Below are positions 47,399 through 56,536 of a DNA stretch of 64,000 bases, one piece after another. Source of the stretch: Halomonas ramblicola. Lineage in GTDB: Bacteria; Pseudomonadota; Gammaproteobacteria; Pseudomonadales; Halomonadaceae. How positions within the stretch are numbered: the stretch's first letter is position 1; every line of letters starts with the position of its first letter. The stretch lies in assembly GCF_030409215.1 (NCBI RefSeq), contig NZ_JAUFPL010000018.1:86554-150553 (forward strand). Reading direction: 5' to 3'. The notes under the pieces are model-generated. The model was not told the DNA's origin. It ran no database searches and saw nothing but the letters and a program-made list of their open reading frames with translations. Position numbers and translations under genes: made by a program.

Positions 47399-47950
47399 AT
47401 GAGCGAGAGCGCACAGCCGCAGCAGGCCGACGATCACGTGGTGCTGGGCAAGCTGACCAGCCCCTATGGCGTGAAGGGCTGGCTCAGGGTGTATTCGTAC
47501 ACCGGTCCCATGGAAGGCATCCTCGACTATGCCGAGTGGGTGCTGCGTCGGGGCGAGGCCCTGGAGCGTCGCCGCCTGGTGCAGGGCCGCCGCCACGGCA
47601 AGGGCCTGGTGGCTCGGGTCGAGGGTTGCGACACCCGCGAGGCCGCCGAGGCGCTGGCCGGGGCGGAGATCCTGCTGCCCAAGGCCGAACTGCCCGAACT
47701 GTCCGGCGATGACTTCTACTGGCACGAGCTGGAAGGCCTGCGGGTGGTCACCCGGGACGGGACGGTGCTGGGGTGCGTCGACTACCTCTTCGAGACCGGC
47801 GCCAACGACGTCATGGTGGTGAAGGGGAGCCTCGAGGCCGACGCCGTCGACGCCCGTGAGCGGTTGCTGCCCTTCCTGCCCGAGGAGGTGATCCTCGAGG
47901 TGGACCTCGAAGGGGGCGTGATGACCGTCGACTGGGATCCCGATTTTTGA
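47399..47950 (+). CDS. rimM: Ribosome maturation factor RimM
   Basis: A 183-residue 16S processing factor that binds S19. The N-terminal RimM domain ([22 protein letters not shown]) and the C-terminal PRC barrel ([20 protein letters not shown]) are in order. The longer in-frame ATG at 47384 adds MPRSS; MSES at 47399 has GAGG at the usual distance. Confidence 0.95.
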   Translation: MSESAQPQQADDHVVLGKLTSPYGVKGWLRVYSYTGPMEGILDYAEWVLRRGEALERRRLVQGRRHGKGLVARVEGCDTREAAEALAGAEILLPKAELPELSGDDFYWHELEGLRVVTRDGTVLGCVDYLFETGANDVMVVKGSLEADAVDARERLLPFLPEEVILEVDLEGGVMTVDWDPDF

Positions 47951-48003
47951 CGGAAACAGGTTTGATGGCATCCGATTGGACGGCCCCCGAGGAGGCCGCG
48001 GAC

Positions 48004-48765
48004 ATGTGGATCGGCGTGGTGTCGCTGTTCCCCGAGATGTTCGAGGCGATCAGTCGCCACGGCGTCACCGGCCGGGCGGTGGAGAAGGGGCGCATCGCGC
48101 TGGAGTTCTGGAACCCGCGCGATTACGCCACCGACCGGCATCGCACCGTGGACGACCGTCCCTATGGCGGCGGCCCGGGGATGCTGATGAAGGTCGACAC
48201 CCTGCGCGCGGCGATCCACGCTGCCAGGGCCAGGGCCGAGCAGGCCACCGGGCAGCGCCCGAGGGTGGTCTACCTGTCGCCCCAGGGGCGGCGGCTCGAC
48301 CAGGCCGGCGTGCAGGAGCTGGCGTCGGGCCCACCCCTGGTGGTGGTGGCCGGGCGCTACGAAGGCATCGATGAGCGCGTGGTGGAGCGCGACATCGACG
48401 AGGAGTGGTCGATCGGCGACTACGTGCTGAGCGGCGGCGAGCTGCCGGCCATGGTGCTGATCGATGCCGCGGCAAGGCTGGTGCCCGGGGTGCTGGGCCA
48501 CCAGGATTCCGCGGTCGAGGACTCCTTCAACGACGGGCTGCTGGACTGCCCGCACTACACCCGCCCCGAGGAGATCGACGGGCGGCGCGTGCCGGAGGTC
48601 CTGCTCAGCGGCAACCACGGCGCCATCCGGCGCTGGCGGCTGAAGCAGTCCCTGGGGCGGACCTGGCAGAGGCGCCCCGACCTGCTGGAAGGCAGGACGT
48701 TGAGCGACGAGCAGCGCGAGCTGCTCGAGGAGTTCATCGAGGAACACGCGCTGTCCACCAGGTAG
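48004..48765 (+). CDS. trmD: tRNA (guanine37-N1)-methyltransferase TrmD
   Basis: A 253-residue SPOUT enzyme that methylates G37 with AdoMet. It forms a deep trefoil knot: [20 protein letters not shown] (as GRYEGID) and [14 protein letters not shown] are visible. A strong GGAGG lies eight bases before ATG 48004 and gives [13 protein letters not shown], the family start. An in-frame ATG at 47965 and a TTG at 47947 (in the rimM stop) would add 13 to 19 residues and are less likely. Confidence 0.95.
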   Translation: MWIGVVSLFPEMFEAISRHGVTGRAVEKGRIALEFWNPRDYATDRHRTVDDRPYGGGPGMLMKVDTLRAAIHAARARAEQATGQRPRVVYLSPQGRRLDQAGVQELASGPPLVVVAGRYEGIDERVVERDIDEEWSIGDYVLSGGELPAMVLIDAAARLVPGVLGHQDSAVEDSFNDGLLDCPHYTRPEEIDGRRVPEVLLSGNHGAIRRWRLKQSLGRTWQRRPDLLEGRTLSDEQRELLEEFIEEHALSTR

Positions 48766-48856
48766 GTCAGGGCGGAGGTGCGGGACGCGACGAGCCGCGG
48801 ACCCGCGTCACCCATCATCTCCCGCGCTCTCGAGTTCGCTCGGGCGCCGGGATCAC

Positions 48857-48889
48857 GATCCGCCGGCAACGAACCGGATCCGGCGGGTC
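48857..48889. promoter_or_regulatory. Hairpin in the trmD-rplS gap
   Basis: A 10-bp stem including one G-T pair (48857-48866 with 48880-48889) and a 13-base loop, ending 23 bases before the rplS ATG. It may attenuate transcription or control rplS translation, since L19 is needed in excess of TrmD. No T run. Confidence 0.4.
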
Positions 48890-48911
48890 AGGTTATCAAG
48901 GAGTCAATGTC

Positions 48912-49268
48912 ATGAGCAGCAAGAACAAGGTGATCCAGGCGCTCGAAGCCGAGCAGATGAGCAAGGAAGTCCCGGCCTTCGCCCCCGGCGACACCATCGT
49001 CGTCCAGGTCAAGGTCAAGGAGGGCAACCGCGAGCGTCTGCAGGCCTTCGAGGGCGTGGTCATCGGCAAGCGTAACCGCGGCCTGAACTCCGCCTTCACC
49101 GTGCGCAAGATCTCCCACGGCGTCGGCGTCGAGCGTACCTTCCAGACCTACAGCCCGCTGGTCGAGTCGATCAGCGTCAAGCGTCGTGGCGACGTGCGTC
49201 AGGCCAAGCTCTACTACCTTCGCGAGCGCAGCGGCAAGTCCGCCCGCATCAAGGAAAAGCTGGCCTGA
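48912..49268 (+). CDS. rplS: 50S ribosomal protein L19
   Basis: A 118-residue protein with the L19 pattern [34 protein letters not shown] and [13 protein letters not shown]. It is near the 30S-50S bridge. AAGGAG precedes the ATG. It is the last gene of the operon before a terminator. Confidence 0.98.
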   Translation: MSSKNKVIQALEAEQMSKEVPAFAPGDTIVVQVKVKEGNRERLQAFEGVVIGKRNRGLNSAFTVRKISHGVGVERTFQTYSPLVESISVKRRGDVRQAKLYYLRERSGKSARIKEKLA

Positions 49269-49291
49269 GGCGAGTGCCGCCGGCCGCGCCC

Positions 49292-49354
49292 GGGCCGGGA
49301 CCTCGTCCCGGCCCCCTTCGAGACCCCGTCACCGCACCCGCGGGGCGGGGTCTC
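49292..49354 (+). terminator. Terminator of the rpsP-rplS operon
   Basis: A 10-bp perfect stem with a 3-base loop (49292-49301 with 49305-49314), followed by a CCTTCG run. A second 9-bp stem (49320-49328 with 49346-49354) follows, before xerD. Confidence 0.7.
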
Positions 49355-49403
49355 GTCGCATGGCGGCGAGGCCTGGCGTCGGATGGGATGACGGGGAGAT
49401 AGC

Positions 49404-50309
49404 ATGGGCGAGCGCCATGACGACGCCAGCGGCCGGGTCGAGGCCTTCCTCGATGCCCTGTGGCTCGAGCAGGGGGCGAGCGAGCACACCCTGGTCGCCT
49501 ACCGCCGCGACCTGACCGCCTGGGCGGCACGCCTGGCGGAGCGCGGCGAGACGCTGCTGGCGCCGGCGCCCTCGACCCTGCCGGCCTGGCTCGACGAGCG
49601 CCGCGCAGCGGGCTACCGGCTGCGCAGCAATGCGCGGCTGCTGTCGAGCCTGCGGCGCTTCTACCGCTGGGCCCTGGAGCAGGGGCTCCTCGAGCGCGAC
49701 CCGCTGGCCGAGGTGCGCCTGCCGCGGGTGCGCCCGAGCCTGCCGGAGACCCTGGAGGAAGCCGAGGTGGAGCGCCTGATCGCTGCCCCTGACGTCACCA
49801 CCGACCTGGGGCTGCGCGACCGCACCATGCTCGAGGTGCTCTACGGGGCGGGGCTGCGCGTCTCCGAGCTGGTGGGGCTCGGCGTGGAGGCGGTGAACCT
49901 GCGCCAGGGCGTGGTGAGGGTGCGCGGCAAGGGCGACAAGGATCGCCTGGTGCCGCTGGGCGAGGAGGCCGTCGACTGGCTCGCCCGCTACCTGCGCACC
50001 GCCCGCGGGGCGCTGATGCGCGACGCCTCCCGGCCGGCGCTGTTCCCGGGGCGCGACGACCGACCCCTGACCCGCCAGGCCTTCTGGTACCGCATCAAGG
50101 CCCATGCGCGGGTGGCCGGCATCGAGCGTTCGCTGTCGCCGCACACCCTGCGCCATGCCTTCGCCACCCATCTGTTGAATCATGGGGCCAACCTGCGTGT
50201 CGTACAGATGCTGCTGGGTCACAGCGACCTCTCGACCACGCAGATCTATACCCATGTGGCGCAGGCGCGCCTGGAGCGCCTGCATGCCGATCATCACCCG
50301 CGAGGATGA
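49404..50309 (+). CDS. xerD: Site-specific tyrosine recombinase XerD
   Basis: A 301-residue recombinase that with XerC resolves chromosome dimers at dif. Catalytic residues are Arg152 (GLRVSE), Lys176, His247, Arg250 (HTLRH), His273 (GHSD) and Tyr282 (QIYTHV). The SAM-like N-terminal domain is present. It lies 3 bases before dsbC, the conserved xerD-dsbC order. Confidence 0.96.
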   Translation: MGERHDDASGRVEAFLDALWLEQGASEHTLVAYRRDLTAWAARLAERGETLLAPAPSTLPAWLDERRAAGYRLRSNARLLSSLRRFYRWALEQGLLERDPLAEVRLPRVRPSLPETLEEAEVERLIAAPDVTTDLGLRDRTMLEVLYGAGLRVSELVGLGVEAVNLRQGVVRVRGKGDKDRLVPLGEEAVDWLARYLRTARGALMRDASRPALFPGRDDRPLTRQAFWYRIKAHARVAGIERSLSPHTLRHAFATHLLNHGANLRVVQMLLGHSDLSTTQIYTHVAQARLERLHADHHPRG

Positions 50310-50312
50310 ACC

Positions 50313-51059
50313 ATGACGATCCCTTCCCGTGCCCTCCTGGCCGGCCTGGCCGGCCTGCTGGCCCTGTCGCTGCCGGCCCAGGCCCTCTCCCAGCAGGGTG
50401 AGGCCGAGCGCCTCGCCGAGCGCCTGGCGGTGAGTGGCCAGCCGATGCCGGTGGAGAGCGTGCGCGAGGCACCCCTCGACGGCATCTTCGAGGTGCGCCT
50501 GGAGACCGGCGAGCGCTTCTACAGCGACGCCGAGGGCGAGTACTTCCTGGTGGGCGACCTCTATCGCAACGGCGAGCAGGGCCTGGTCAACATTTCGGAG
50601 CAGGGACGCAACGCCGACCGTGCCGCGCGCCTGGCCGGGGTGCCCGAGGAGGAGCGGGTGATCTTCCGCGGCCCCGAGAGCCGCGCCGAGTTGGTGGTCT
50701 TCACCGACACCACCTGTCCCTACTGCCGGCAGCTCCACGAGGAGGTGCCGCGGCTCAACGAGCTGGGCATCGAGGTGCACTACCTGGCCTTTCCGCGTAC
50801 CGGCATGAACGGCGAGGGCGCGCGCACCCTGCAGCAGGTGTGGTGTGCGGAGAATCCCAGCGAGGCGATGAGCGCCGCCAAGCGTGAAGATTCGCTTTCC
50901 GGGGCCGCGGACTGCGACAATCCGGTCGAGTCACAGTATCATCTGGGGATGGAGCTGGGCGTCCAGGGCACACCGGCCATCGTGTTGCCCGACGGGCGCC
51001 TGGTACCGGGCTACGTGCCCGCGGAGCGCCTGGCCGCCATGCTCGGCCTGGAGGAGTGA
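50313..51059 (+). CDS. dsbC: Thiol:disulfide isomerase DsbC
   Basis: A 248-residue periplasmic isomerase with a signal peptide (ALLAGLAGLLALSLPAQALS), an N-terminal dimerisation domain and a thioredoxin domain. The active site is CPYC (Cys135, Cys138), where E. coli has CGYC. A second pair, Cys in QQVWCAEN and in AADCDNP, forms a structural disulfide. It is followed by hom. Confidence 0.95.
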   Translation: MTIPSRALLAGLAGLLALSLPAQALSQQGEAERLAERLAVSGQPMPVESVREAPLDGIFEVRLETGERFYSDAEGEYFLVGDLYRNGEQGLVNISEQGRNADRAARLAGVPEEERVIFRGPESRAELVVFTDTTCPYCRQLHEEVPRLNELGIEVHYLAFPRTGMNGEGARTLQQVWCAENPSEAMSAAKREDSLSGAADCDNPVESQYHLGMELGVQGTPAIVLPDGRLVPGYVPAERLAAMLGLEE

Positions 51060-51175
51060 GGCGGTGCGCCGCCTCCGATGACGAGCGCCGGCCACGCGGC
51101 CTGCCCCCGGCGGGCCGACGACACGCCTGGACACAACGCCTTGACACAAAGAAACATGCGAGCAGGAGCGAGACA

Positions 51176-52492
51176 TTGAAACCGGTGAGAGTAGGAATCT
51201 GTGGGCTGGGGACCGTCGGTGGCGGGACCTTCAATGTGCTGACGCGCAACGCCGACGACATCGCACGGCGGGCGGGGCGACCGATCGTCATCGAGCAGGT
51301 CGCCTACCGCACCCCCAACCCGGCGTGTGACCTCACCGGCCTCAAGACCACCGCCGACGTCTTCGAAGTGGCCACCAATCCCGACATCGATGTGCTGGTG
51401 GAGCTGATCGGCGGCTACGAGGTGGCCCGCGAGCTGGTGCTCACTGCCATCGACAACGGCAAGCACGTGGTCACCGCCAACAAGGCGCTGATCGCCGTGC
51501 ACGGCAACGAGATCTTCCAGGCCGCCCACGAGAAGGGCGTGATCGTCGCCTTCGAGGCCGCCGTGGCCGGCGGCATCCCGGTGATCAAGTCGCTGCGCGA
51601 GGGCCTGGGCGCCAACCGTATCGAGTGGGTGGCCGGCATCATCAACGGCACCGGCAACTACATCCTCACCCACATGCGCGACGAGGGGCGGGCCTTCGAG
51701 GACGTCCTGGCCGAGGCCCAGGCGCTGGGCTATGCCGAGGCCGACCCGACCTTCGACGTGGAAGGCATCGACGCCGCCCACAAGCTGACCATCCTCGCCT
51801 CCATCGCCTACGGCGTGCCGCTGCAGTTCGACAAGGCCTATACCGAGGGCATCTCCCGGGTCACCGCCGAGGACGTCGAGCAGGCCGACAACCTGGGCTA
51901 CGTGATCAAGCACCTGGGCATCTCCAAGCGCACCGAGCAGGGCCTCGAGCTGCGCGTGCACCCCACGCTGATCCCCAAGGAGCGCCTGCTGGCCAACGTC
52001 CACGGCGTCAAGAACGCCATCGCCGTGATGGGCGATGCCGTGGGCCCGACCCTCTACTACGGGGCCGGCGCCGGCGCCGAGCCCACCGCCTCGGCGGTGG
52101 TGGCCGACCTGCTCGACGTGGCCCGCGACATCACCACCGACCACCACTACCGGGTGCCCTACCTGGCCTTCAGCGGCATCGGCGAGGACGTCAGCCAGCT
52201 GCCGATCATGCCCATGGAGGAGATCACCACCGCCTACTACCTGCGGCTGCTGGCGGTGGATCGCCCCGGGGTGCTGGCCCGGGTGGCCACCATCCTCTCC
52301 GAGCAGGGCATCTCCATCGAAGCGCTGATCCAGAAGGAGGCCACCGAGGGTGAGCTGGTGCCGATCATCCTGTTGACCCACCGCACCCGCGAGCAGCACA
52401 TGAACGAGGCGATCCGCCAGATCGAGTCCATGGCCGACATCGCCGGCCCCGTCACCCGTATCCGGGTCGAGAGCCTCGACGAGCAGGAATAA
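51176..52492 (+). CDS. hom: Homoserine dehydrogenase
   Basis: A 438-residue NAD(P)-dependent enzyme that reduces aspartate semialdehyde to homoserine on the way to threonine, methionine and isoleucine. Rossmann motif GICGLGTVGGG, catalytic block AGIINGTGNYIL, EADPTFDVEGIDAAHKL, and a C-terminal ACT domain (YLRLLAVDRPGVLARVATILSEQGI) that allows feedback control by threonine. The start is TTG at 51176 with AGGAG; it matches the family start MKPVRVGICGLGTVG. No leader peptide is visible in the 116-base upstream gap. hom and thrC are 3 bases apart. Confidence 0.96.
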   Translation: MKPVRVGICGLGTVGGGTFNVLTRNADDIARRAGRPIVIEQVAYRTPNPACDLTGLKTTADVFEVATNPDIDVLVELIGGYEVARELVLTAIDNGKHVVTANKALIAVHGNEIFQAAHEKGVIVAFEAAVAGGIPVIKSLREGLGANRIEWVAGIINGTGNYILTHMRDEGRAFEDVLAEAQALGYAEADPTFDVEGIDAAHKLTILASIAYGVPLQFDKAYTEGISRVTAEDVEQADNLGYVIKHLGISKRTEQGLELRVHPTLIPKERLLANVHGVKNAIAVMGDAVGPTLYYGAGAGAEPTASAVVADLLDVARDITTDHHYRVPYLAFSGIGEDVSQLPIMPMEEITTAYYLRLLAVDRPGVLARVATILSEQGISIEALIQKEATEGELVPIILLTHRTREQHMNEAIRQIESMADIAGPVTRIRVESLDEQE

Positions 52493-52495
52493 ACC

Positions 52496-53884
52496 ATGCG
52501 CTATATCAGCACCCGCGGGCAGGCGCCCGCGCTCTCCTTCGAGGAGGTCGTGCTCACCGGCATGGCCAGCGACGGCGGCCTCTACGTGCCGGAGGAGATC
52601 CCGCGGCTCTCCCGTGACGACCTGGCGGCCATGGCCGGGCTCTCCTACGCCGAGATCGCCTTCCGGGTCATGCGGCCCTTCGTCAACGGCGAGATCGACG
52701 ACGACACCTTCCGGGGTATCGTGCGTGATGCCTATGCCACCTTCAGCCACGACGCCGTGGTGCCGCTGAACCAGCTCGACGCCAACCACTTTCTGCTCGA
52801 GCTGTTCCACGGCCCGACGCTGGCCTTCAAGGACGTGGCCCTGCAGCTGCTCGGCCGCATCCTCGACCACTTCCTGAAGAAGCGTGGCGAGCGCGCGGTG
52901 ATCATGGGCGCCACCTCCGGCGACACCGGCTCGGCGGCGATCGAGGGCTGCCGCCACTGCGACAACCTCGACATCTTCATCCTGCATCCCTACCAGCGGG
53001 TCTCCGAGGTGCAGCGCCGCCAGATGACCACGGTGCTGGCCGATAACGTCTTCAACGTCGCCATCGAGGGCAACTTCGACGACGCCCAGGCCATGGTCAA
53101 GGCGAGCTTCGCCGACCAGGGCTTCCTGGACGGCACCCGGCTGGTGGCGGTGAACTCCATCAACTGGGCACGCATCATGGCCCAGATCGTCTACTACGTG
53201 GCCGCCGCCGTGGCGCTGGGCGCGCCGCACCGCATGGTGAGCTTCTGCGTGCCCTCGGCCAACTTCGGCAATGTCTTCGCCGGCTACATGGCTCATCGCA
53301 TGGGGTTGCCGGTGGAACGCTTCGTCATCGCCACCAACGCCAACGACATCCTGCACCGCACCCTCGCCGACAACGACTTCTCGAAGCAGGACCTGGTGGC
53401 CACCCTCGCACCCTCCATGGACATCGTGGTGTCGTCCAACTTCGAGCGGTTGCTGTTCGAGGCCTATGGACGCGACGGTGCCGCCGTGGCGGCGCTGCTC
53501 GAACGCTTCCAGGCGGAGCCGACGGCGCTCGCCGAGGCGCCGCTGGCCAGGTTGCGCGAGCAGTTCGCTAGCCACAGCGTGGATGATGCCACCATCCTGG
53601 AGGTGATCCGTGAGGCCCACCACCGCACCCAGGAGGTCCTCGACCCGCATACCGCCACCGGCTATCGTGCCGCCGAGCGCGAGCGGGGCGATGCGGCCGT
53701 GCCGATGATCACCCTGGCTACCGCCCATCCGGCCAAGTTCGCCGAGGCGGTGGTCAAGGCGGGCTTCCCGGGCGTGCCGCTGCCGCCGCATATGGACGAC
53801 CTGCTGGAGCGCGAGGAGCGCTACACCGTGCTGCCCTCCGAGCTGGCCGCGGTGCAGAAGTTCGTCGCCGAGAATCGCCGATAG
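52496..53884 (+). CDS. thrC: Threonine synthase
   Basis: A 462-residue PLP enzyme that converts O-phosphohomoserine to threonine. The N-terminal MRYISTRGQAPALSFEEVVLTGMASDGGLYVPE is typical. FHGPTLAFKDVALQLLG carries the PLP Lys, and ATSGDTGSAAIEG the phosphate-binding loop. It follows hom by 3 bases; thrB must be elsewhere. 261 bases then separate it from recJ. Confidence 0.97.
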   Translation: MRYISTRGQAPALSFEEVVLTGMASDGGLYVPEEIPRLSRDDLAAMAGLSYAEIAFRVMRPFVNGEIDDDTFRGIVRDAYATFSHDAVVPLNQLDANHFLLELFHGPTLAFKDVALQLLGRILDHFLKKRGERAVIMGATSGDTGSAAIEGCRHCDNLDIFILHPYQRVSEVQRRQMTTVLADNVFNVAIEGNFDDAQAMVKASFADQGFLDGTRLVAVNSINWARIMAQIVYYVAAAVALGAPHRMVSFCVPSANFGNVFAGYMAHRMGLPVERFVIATNANDILHRTLADNDFSKQDLVATLAPSMDIVVSSNFERLLFEAYGRDGAAVAALLERFQAEPTALAEAPLARLREQFASHSVDDATILEVIREAHHRTQEVLDPHTATGYRAAERERGDAAVPMITLATAHPAKFAEAVVKAGFPGVPLPPHMDDLLEREERYTVLPSELAAVQKFVAENRR

Positions 53885-54057
53885 GGGTTCCCCTCGGGGC
53901 TGATCCGGCGACAGGCCTGCGAGGGGGCGCTGTGAACCCCTCCCTGGGCGCTACCGATGCCATCCCTGGCATAGGACCCCCTCTTCGGCCTGCCCCCGGC
54001 GCCCCTCGCTCGGCACGGGGCCCTATGGTCTTACCCCAGAGGGGCGACCTCCGTGCC

Positions 54058-54087
54058 TTGTTCGGTCCCCTGCTGTGCCGATATAAC
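54058..54087 (+). promoter_or_regulatory. Candidate promoter of the recJ-like gene
   Basis: TTGTTC (54058-54063) and TATAAC (54082-54087) with 18 bases between, 58 bases before the TTG start. A second TATAAC at 54121-54126 has no -35. The rest of the 53885-54145 gap is unremarkable. Confidence 0.4.
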
Positions 54088-54145
54088 GTCCGGTGTGCTG
54101 GGTGTTGTCACGTGGAACGCTATAACAACCAGAGAGGAGTCGGGC

Positions 54146-55951
54146 TTGGACGCCGTGACCGATCCCATCGACCTGCATCAGCGCCTGAGGCCGCGGATCC
54201 TGCCGCGCCCGCGGGATGCTGCCCTCTACGCCCGGGCCCAGCGCGAGGGGCTCTCCGAGCTGCAGGCCCGGGTGCTGGCCGGGCGCCTGGCGGGCTACCA
54301 GGGCGAGCTGGCACCGCTGGTCGCGCCCAGCCTGCGCCACCTGGCCCACCCCGAGAGACTGGCCGATGGCCGCCGTGCCGCCGAGCGCATCGCCCAGGCG
54401 GTGGTCGAGGGCGAGCATATCGGCATCCTCACCGACTACGACGTGGATGGCATCACCTCCCATGTGGTGATCCGGCGCACCCTGCACGAGCTGTTCGGGG
54501 TGCCCGAGTCCCGGCTGCACAGCCTGATCGGCCATCGTATCCATGACGGCTACGGCATCAGCCTGCCGCTGGTGGAGCGCACCCTGGCGCTCTCGCCGCG
54601 GCCCCGCCTGGTGATCACCGCCGACTGCGGCAGCTCGGACGAGCCACGCATCGCCAGGCTCAAGGCCGCCGGCATCGAGGTGGTGGTCAGCGACCACCAC
54701 GCCCTGCCGGTGGAGGGGCCGCCGGCCTCGGCCTACGCCACCGTCAATCCCACGCGCGACGACTGCGACTATCCCGATCCCACCATCGCCGGCTGTATGG
54801 TGGCCTGGCTGCTCATGTCGCTGACCCGTGGCGTGCTGATCGAGTGGGGGGCGCTGCCCGGGGCCACGCCCAAGCTGTCGCCCTGGCTCTCCTATGTGGC
54901 GCTGGGCACCGTGGCCGACTGCGTGTCGTTGGGCGGCAGCCCCGCCAACCGCGCCGTGGTCAGCCATGGCCTGGCCCTGATCAACCGCATGGAGGCGGCC
55001 TGCTGGCGGGCCATGGCATCGCGGCTGGGACCGGACAGCGTACCCTTCGACGCCGAGACTCTGGGCTTCCAGATGGGGCCGCGGATCAATGCGCGCTCGC
55101 GGCTGGACGACCCTTATGCCGCGCTGCACTTTATGCTCGCGGAGCAGGATGACGTTGCCCAGCGCTATCTCGAGGTGCTGGATCAGGACAACCAGTCGCG
55201 CAAGGCGATCGAGGCGGAGATGATCGAGTCGGCCCGGGCGTTGGCGTTGCCGGCCCTGGCCGCCGACGAGCCGGCCATCGTGCTCTACCTGGAGGATGGC
55301 CACCCCGGGGTGCAGGGCATCGTCGCCTCGCGGCTGGTGCAGGCCTACGGCCGGCCGGCCCTGGTGCTGACCCCGGCGGTGGCCCCCGACATGCTCACCG
55401 GTTCGGGACGCTCCGTCGAGGGGCTGCACCTGCGCGATGCCCTGCAGCGTACCTTCGAACTGGCCCCCGAGGCGTTGCCGCGCTTCGGCGGCCATCGCGG
55501 CGCCGCGGGGGTGGGGGTGCCGCGTGAGCGGCTCGACGCCTTCAGGGCGGCCTTCCTGCAGGCCGTGGGGGAGCAACTGGGCGAGGCCGAGCTCTACCCG
55601 AGGATCCTCACCGACGGCGATCTCATCCCCGAGCAGTTGAACCTGGCGACCCTCGAGACCCTGGAGGCGCTGGGGCCCTACGGCCGCGAGTTCGATCCGC
55701 CGCTCTTCCAGGGCGACTTCCTGGTGGAGGCGCTGCGCCCGGTGGGCGCCGACGGCACCCACCTGATGCTGGAGCTCTCGTGCGGGCCGGTGAGCCATCG
55801 GGCGATCTGGTTCCGGGCGCTGACACCCGGCGAGGTGCCCGCCTTCGGCGTCGGCGACCGGCTGAGCTGCGCCTACAAGCTCAGTCGCAATCGCTGGCGG
55901 GGGCGGGAGTCGCTCCAGTTGATGGTCGAACACGCCGAGCCGGCTCAGTAG
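54146..55951 (+). CDS. recJ: RecJ-family DHH single-strand DNA exonuclease, divergent
   Basis: A 601-residue DHH phosphoesterase. Motifs: TDYDVDG (I), ITADCGSS (II), SDHHALP (III) and ALGTVADCVSL (IV), all with their metal Asp/His residues. A DHHA1-type region with GSGRSVEGLHLRDAL and RFGGHRGAAGVG follows, then a C-terminal OB-like domain. Several conserved RecJ words differ from E. coli (DYDVDG for DFDADG, NARSRLDD for NAAGRLDD, GVQGIVASR for GVVGILASR). Position after dsbC-hom-thrC and before prfB-lysS matches recJ. The start TTG (54146, GGAG six bases upstream) is inferred; GTG at 54155 is possible. Confidence 0.8.
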   Translation: MDAVTDPIDLHQRLRPRILPRPRDAALYARAQREGLSELQARVLAGRLAGYQGELAPLVAPSLRHLAHPERLADGRRAAERIAQAVVEGEHIGILTDYDVDGITSHVVIRRTLHELFGVPESRLHSLIGHRIHDGYGISLPLVERTLALSPRPRLVITADCGSSDEPRIARLKAAGIEVVVSDHHALPVEGPPASAYATVNPTRDDCDYPDPTIAGCMVAWLLMSLTRGVLIEWGALPGATPKLSPWLSYVALGTVADCVSLGGSPANRAVVSHGLALINRMEAACWRAMASRLGPDSVPFDAETLGFQMGPRINARSRLDDPYAALHFMLAEQDDVAQRYLEVLDQDNQSRKAIEAEMIESARALALPALAADEPAIVLYLEDGHPGVQGIVASRLVQAYGRPALVLTPAVAPDMLTGSGRSVEGLHLRDALQRTFELAPEALPRFGGHRGAAGVGVPRERLDAFRAAFLQAVGEQLGEAELYPRILTDGDLIPEQLNLATLETLEALGPYGREFDPPLFQGDFLVEALRPVGADGTHLMLELSCGPVSHRAIWFRALTPGEVPAFGVGDRLSCAYKLSRNRWRGRESLQLMVEHAEPAQ

Positions 55952-56364
55952 TTCGGCCAAACGCCGGGGGTGGCCAGCTCCAGCAGGTGGCCGTCGGGGT
56001 CGCGGAAATACAGGCTCTCCCCACCCCGCGGCCAGTGGGTGCGCCCCTCGATGGCAATACCGTGGTCGGCGAGCTGGCGCTCCCAGGGGGCGAGCTCGTC
56101 GGCGGCGATGGCGAAGGCCAGGTGAAGGCGGCCGTTGCCGTCGTGAGGCGGGATGGTGCCCATGTTGTCGGGCAGGGTCACCGTCTCCAGGGTCTCGCCC
56201 TGCTGGAAGAGCAGCAGCACCGAACCGGCACCGGCGTCATAGGCGGTGAAGCGGTAGTCGGCGGTGAAGGGCTCGAGGCCCATCACCCCCTCGAAGAAGA
56301 CCCTGGCACGTTCCATGTCTGCCACATAGAGCGCGGTCTCCAGTACGCCGTCGAGTCTGGGCAT
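55945..56364 (-). CDS. VOC-family (glyoxalase-like) protein
   Basis: A 139-residue protein of the vicinal oxygen chelate fold. Repeats of the beta-alpha-beta-beta-beta type are seen: LDGVLETALYVADMERARVFFEGVMGLEPF and LHLAFAIAADELAPWERQLADHGIAIE, with YFRDPDGHLLELATPGVW. Metal ligand positions (Glu, His) are only partly visible, so it may be a resistance protein or a dioxygenase rather than glyoxalase I. It overlaps the recJ end convergently by seven bases. Confidence 0.83.
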   Translation of the reverse strand: MPRLDGVLETALYVADMERARVFFEGVMGLEPFTADYRFTAYDAGAGSVLLLFQQGETLETVTLPDNMGTIPPHDGNGRLHLAFAIAADELAPWERQLADHGIAIEGRTHWPRGGESLYFRDPDGHLLELATPGVWPNY

Positions 56365-56446
56365 GGTCGCCTCCCTTGAGGTGGCTTCCTTTCCTTTAGA
56401 CTAGCAGGTGTCAACGTCCGGCCCGTCGCGTGGCTTCCTGCTGCTG

Positions 56447-56473
56447 CCTAGGCGGCCCCACCTAGGCGGCCCC
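56447..56473. repeat. Short direct repeat over the stop of the small copA-linked gene
   Basis: Two copies of a 13-base sequence (56447-56459 and 56461-56473) with period 14. The TAG stop of the small gene is in the second copy. The duplication sits where the reading frame breaks off. Confidence 0.7.
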
Positions 56474-56536
56474 CCAGAACCACCAGACGATCAGGCCGAT
56501 CAGGGCGAGTCCGCCGAGATTGACGATCCAGCTCAT
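56462..56536 (-). CDS. 24-residue single-pass membrane peptide coupled to copA
   Basis: It encodes [24 protein letters not shown], one transmembrane helix. The start overlaps the copA stop (ATGA), and AAGGAGGT lies six bases before it, so it is made with CopA. From memory, copA genes in related bacteria are followed by a membrane cupredoxin with an N-terminal helix reading much like this. Here the stop comes right after the helix and no cupredoxin domain is present in any frame of the next 100 bases. It may be a functional stub or the remains of that gene. Confidence 0.7.
   Translation of the reverse strand: MSWIVNLGGLALIGLIVWWFWGAA

Noticed and set aside
51060..51175. Threonine leader peptide or riboswitch before hom
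   Set aside because: No run of Thr/Ile codons, no terminator-antiterminator pair and no T run are seen. TTGACA at 51141 has no -10.
56401..56461. Continuation of the 24-residue peptide as a full cupredoxin in another frame
   Set aside because: Reading past the TAG in any frame gives no cupredoxin-like residues in the space before the VOC gene.
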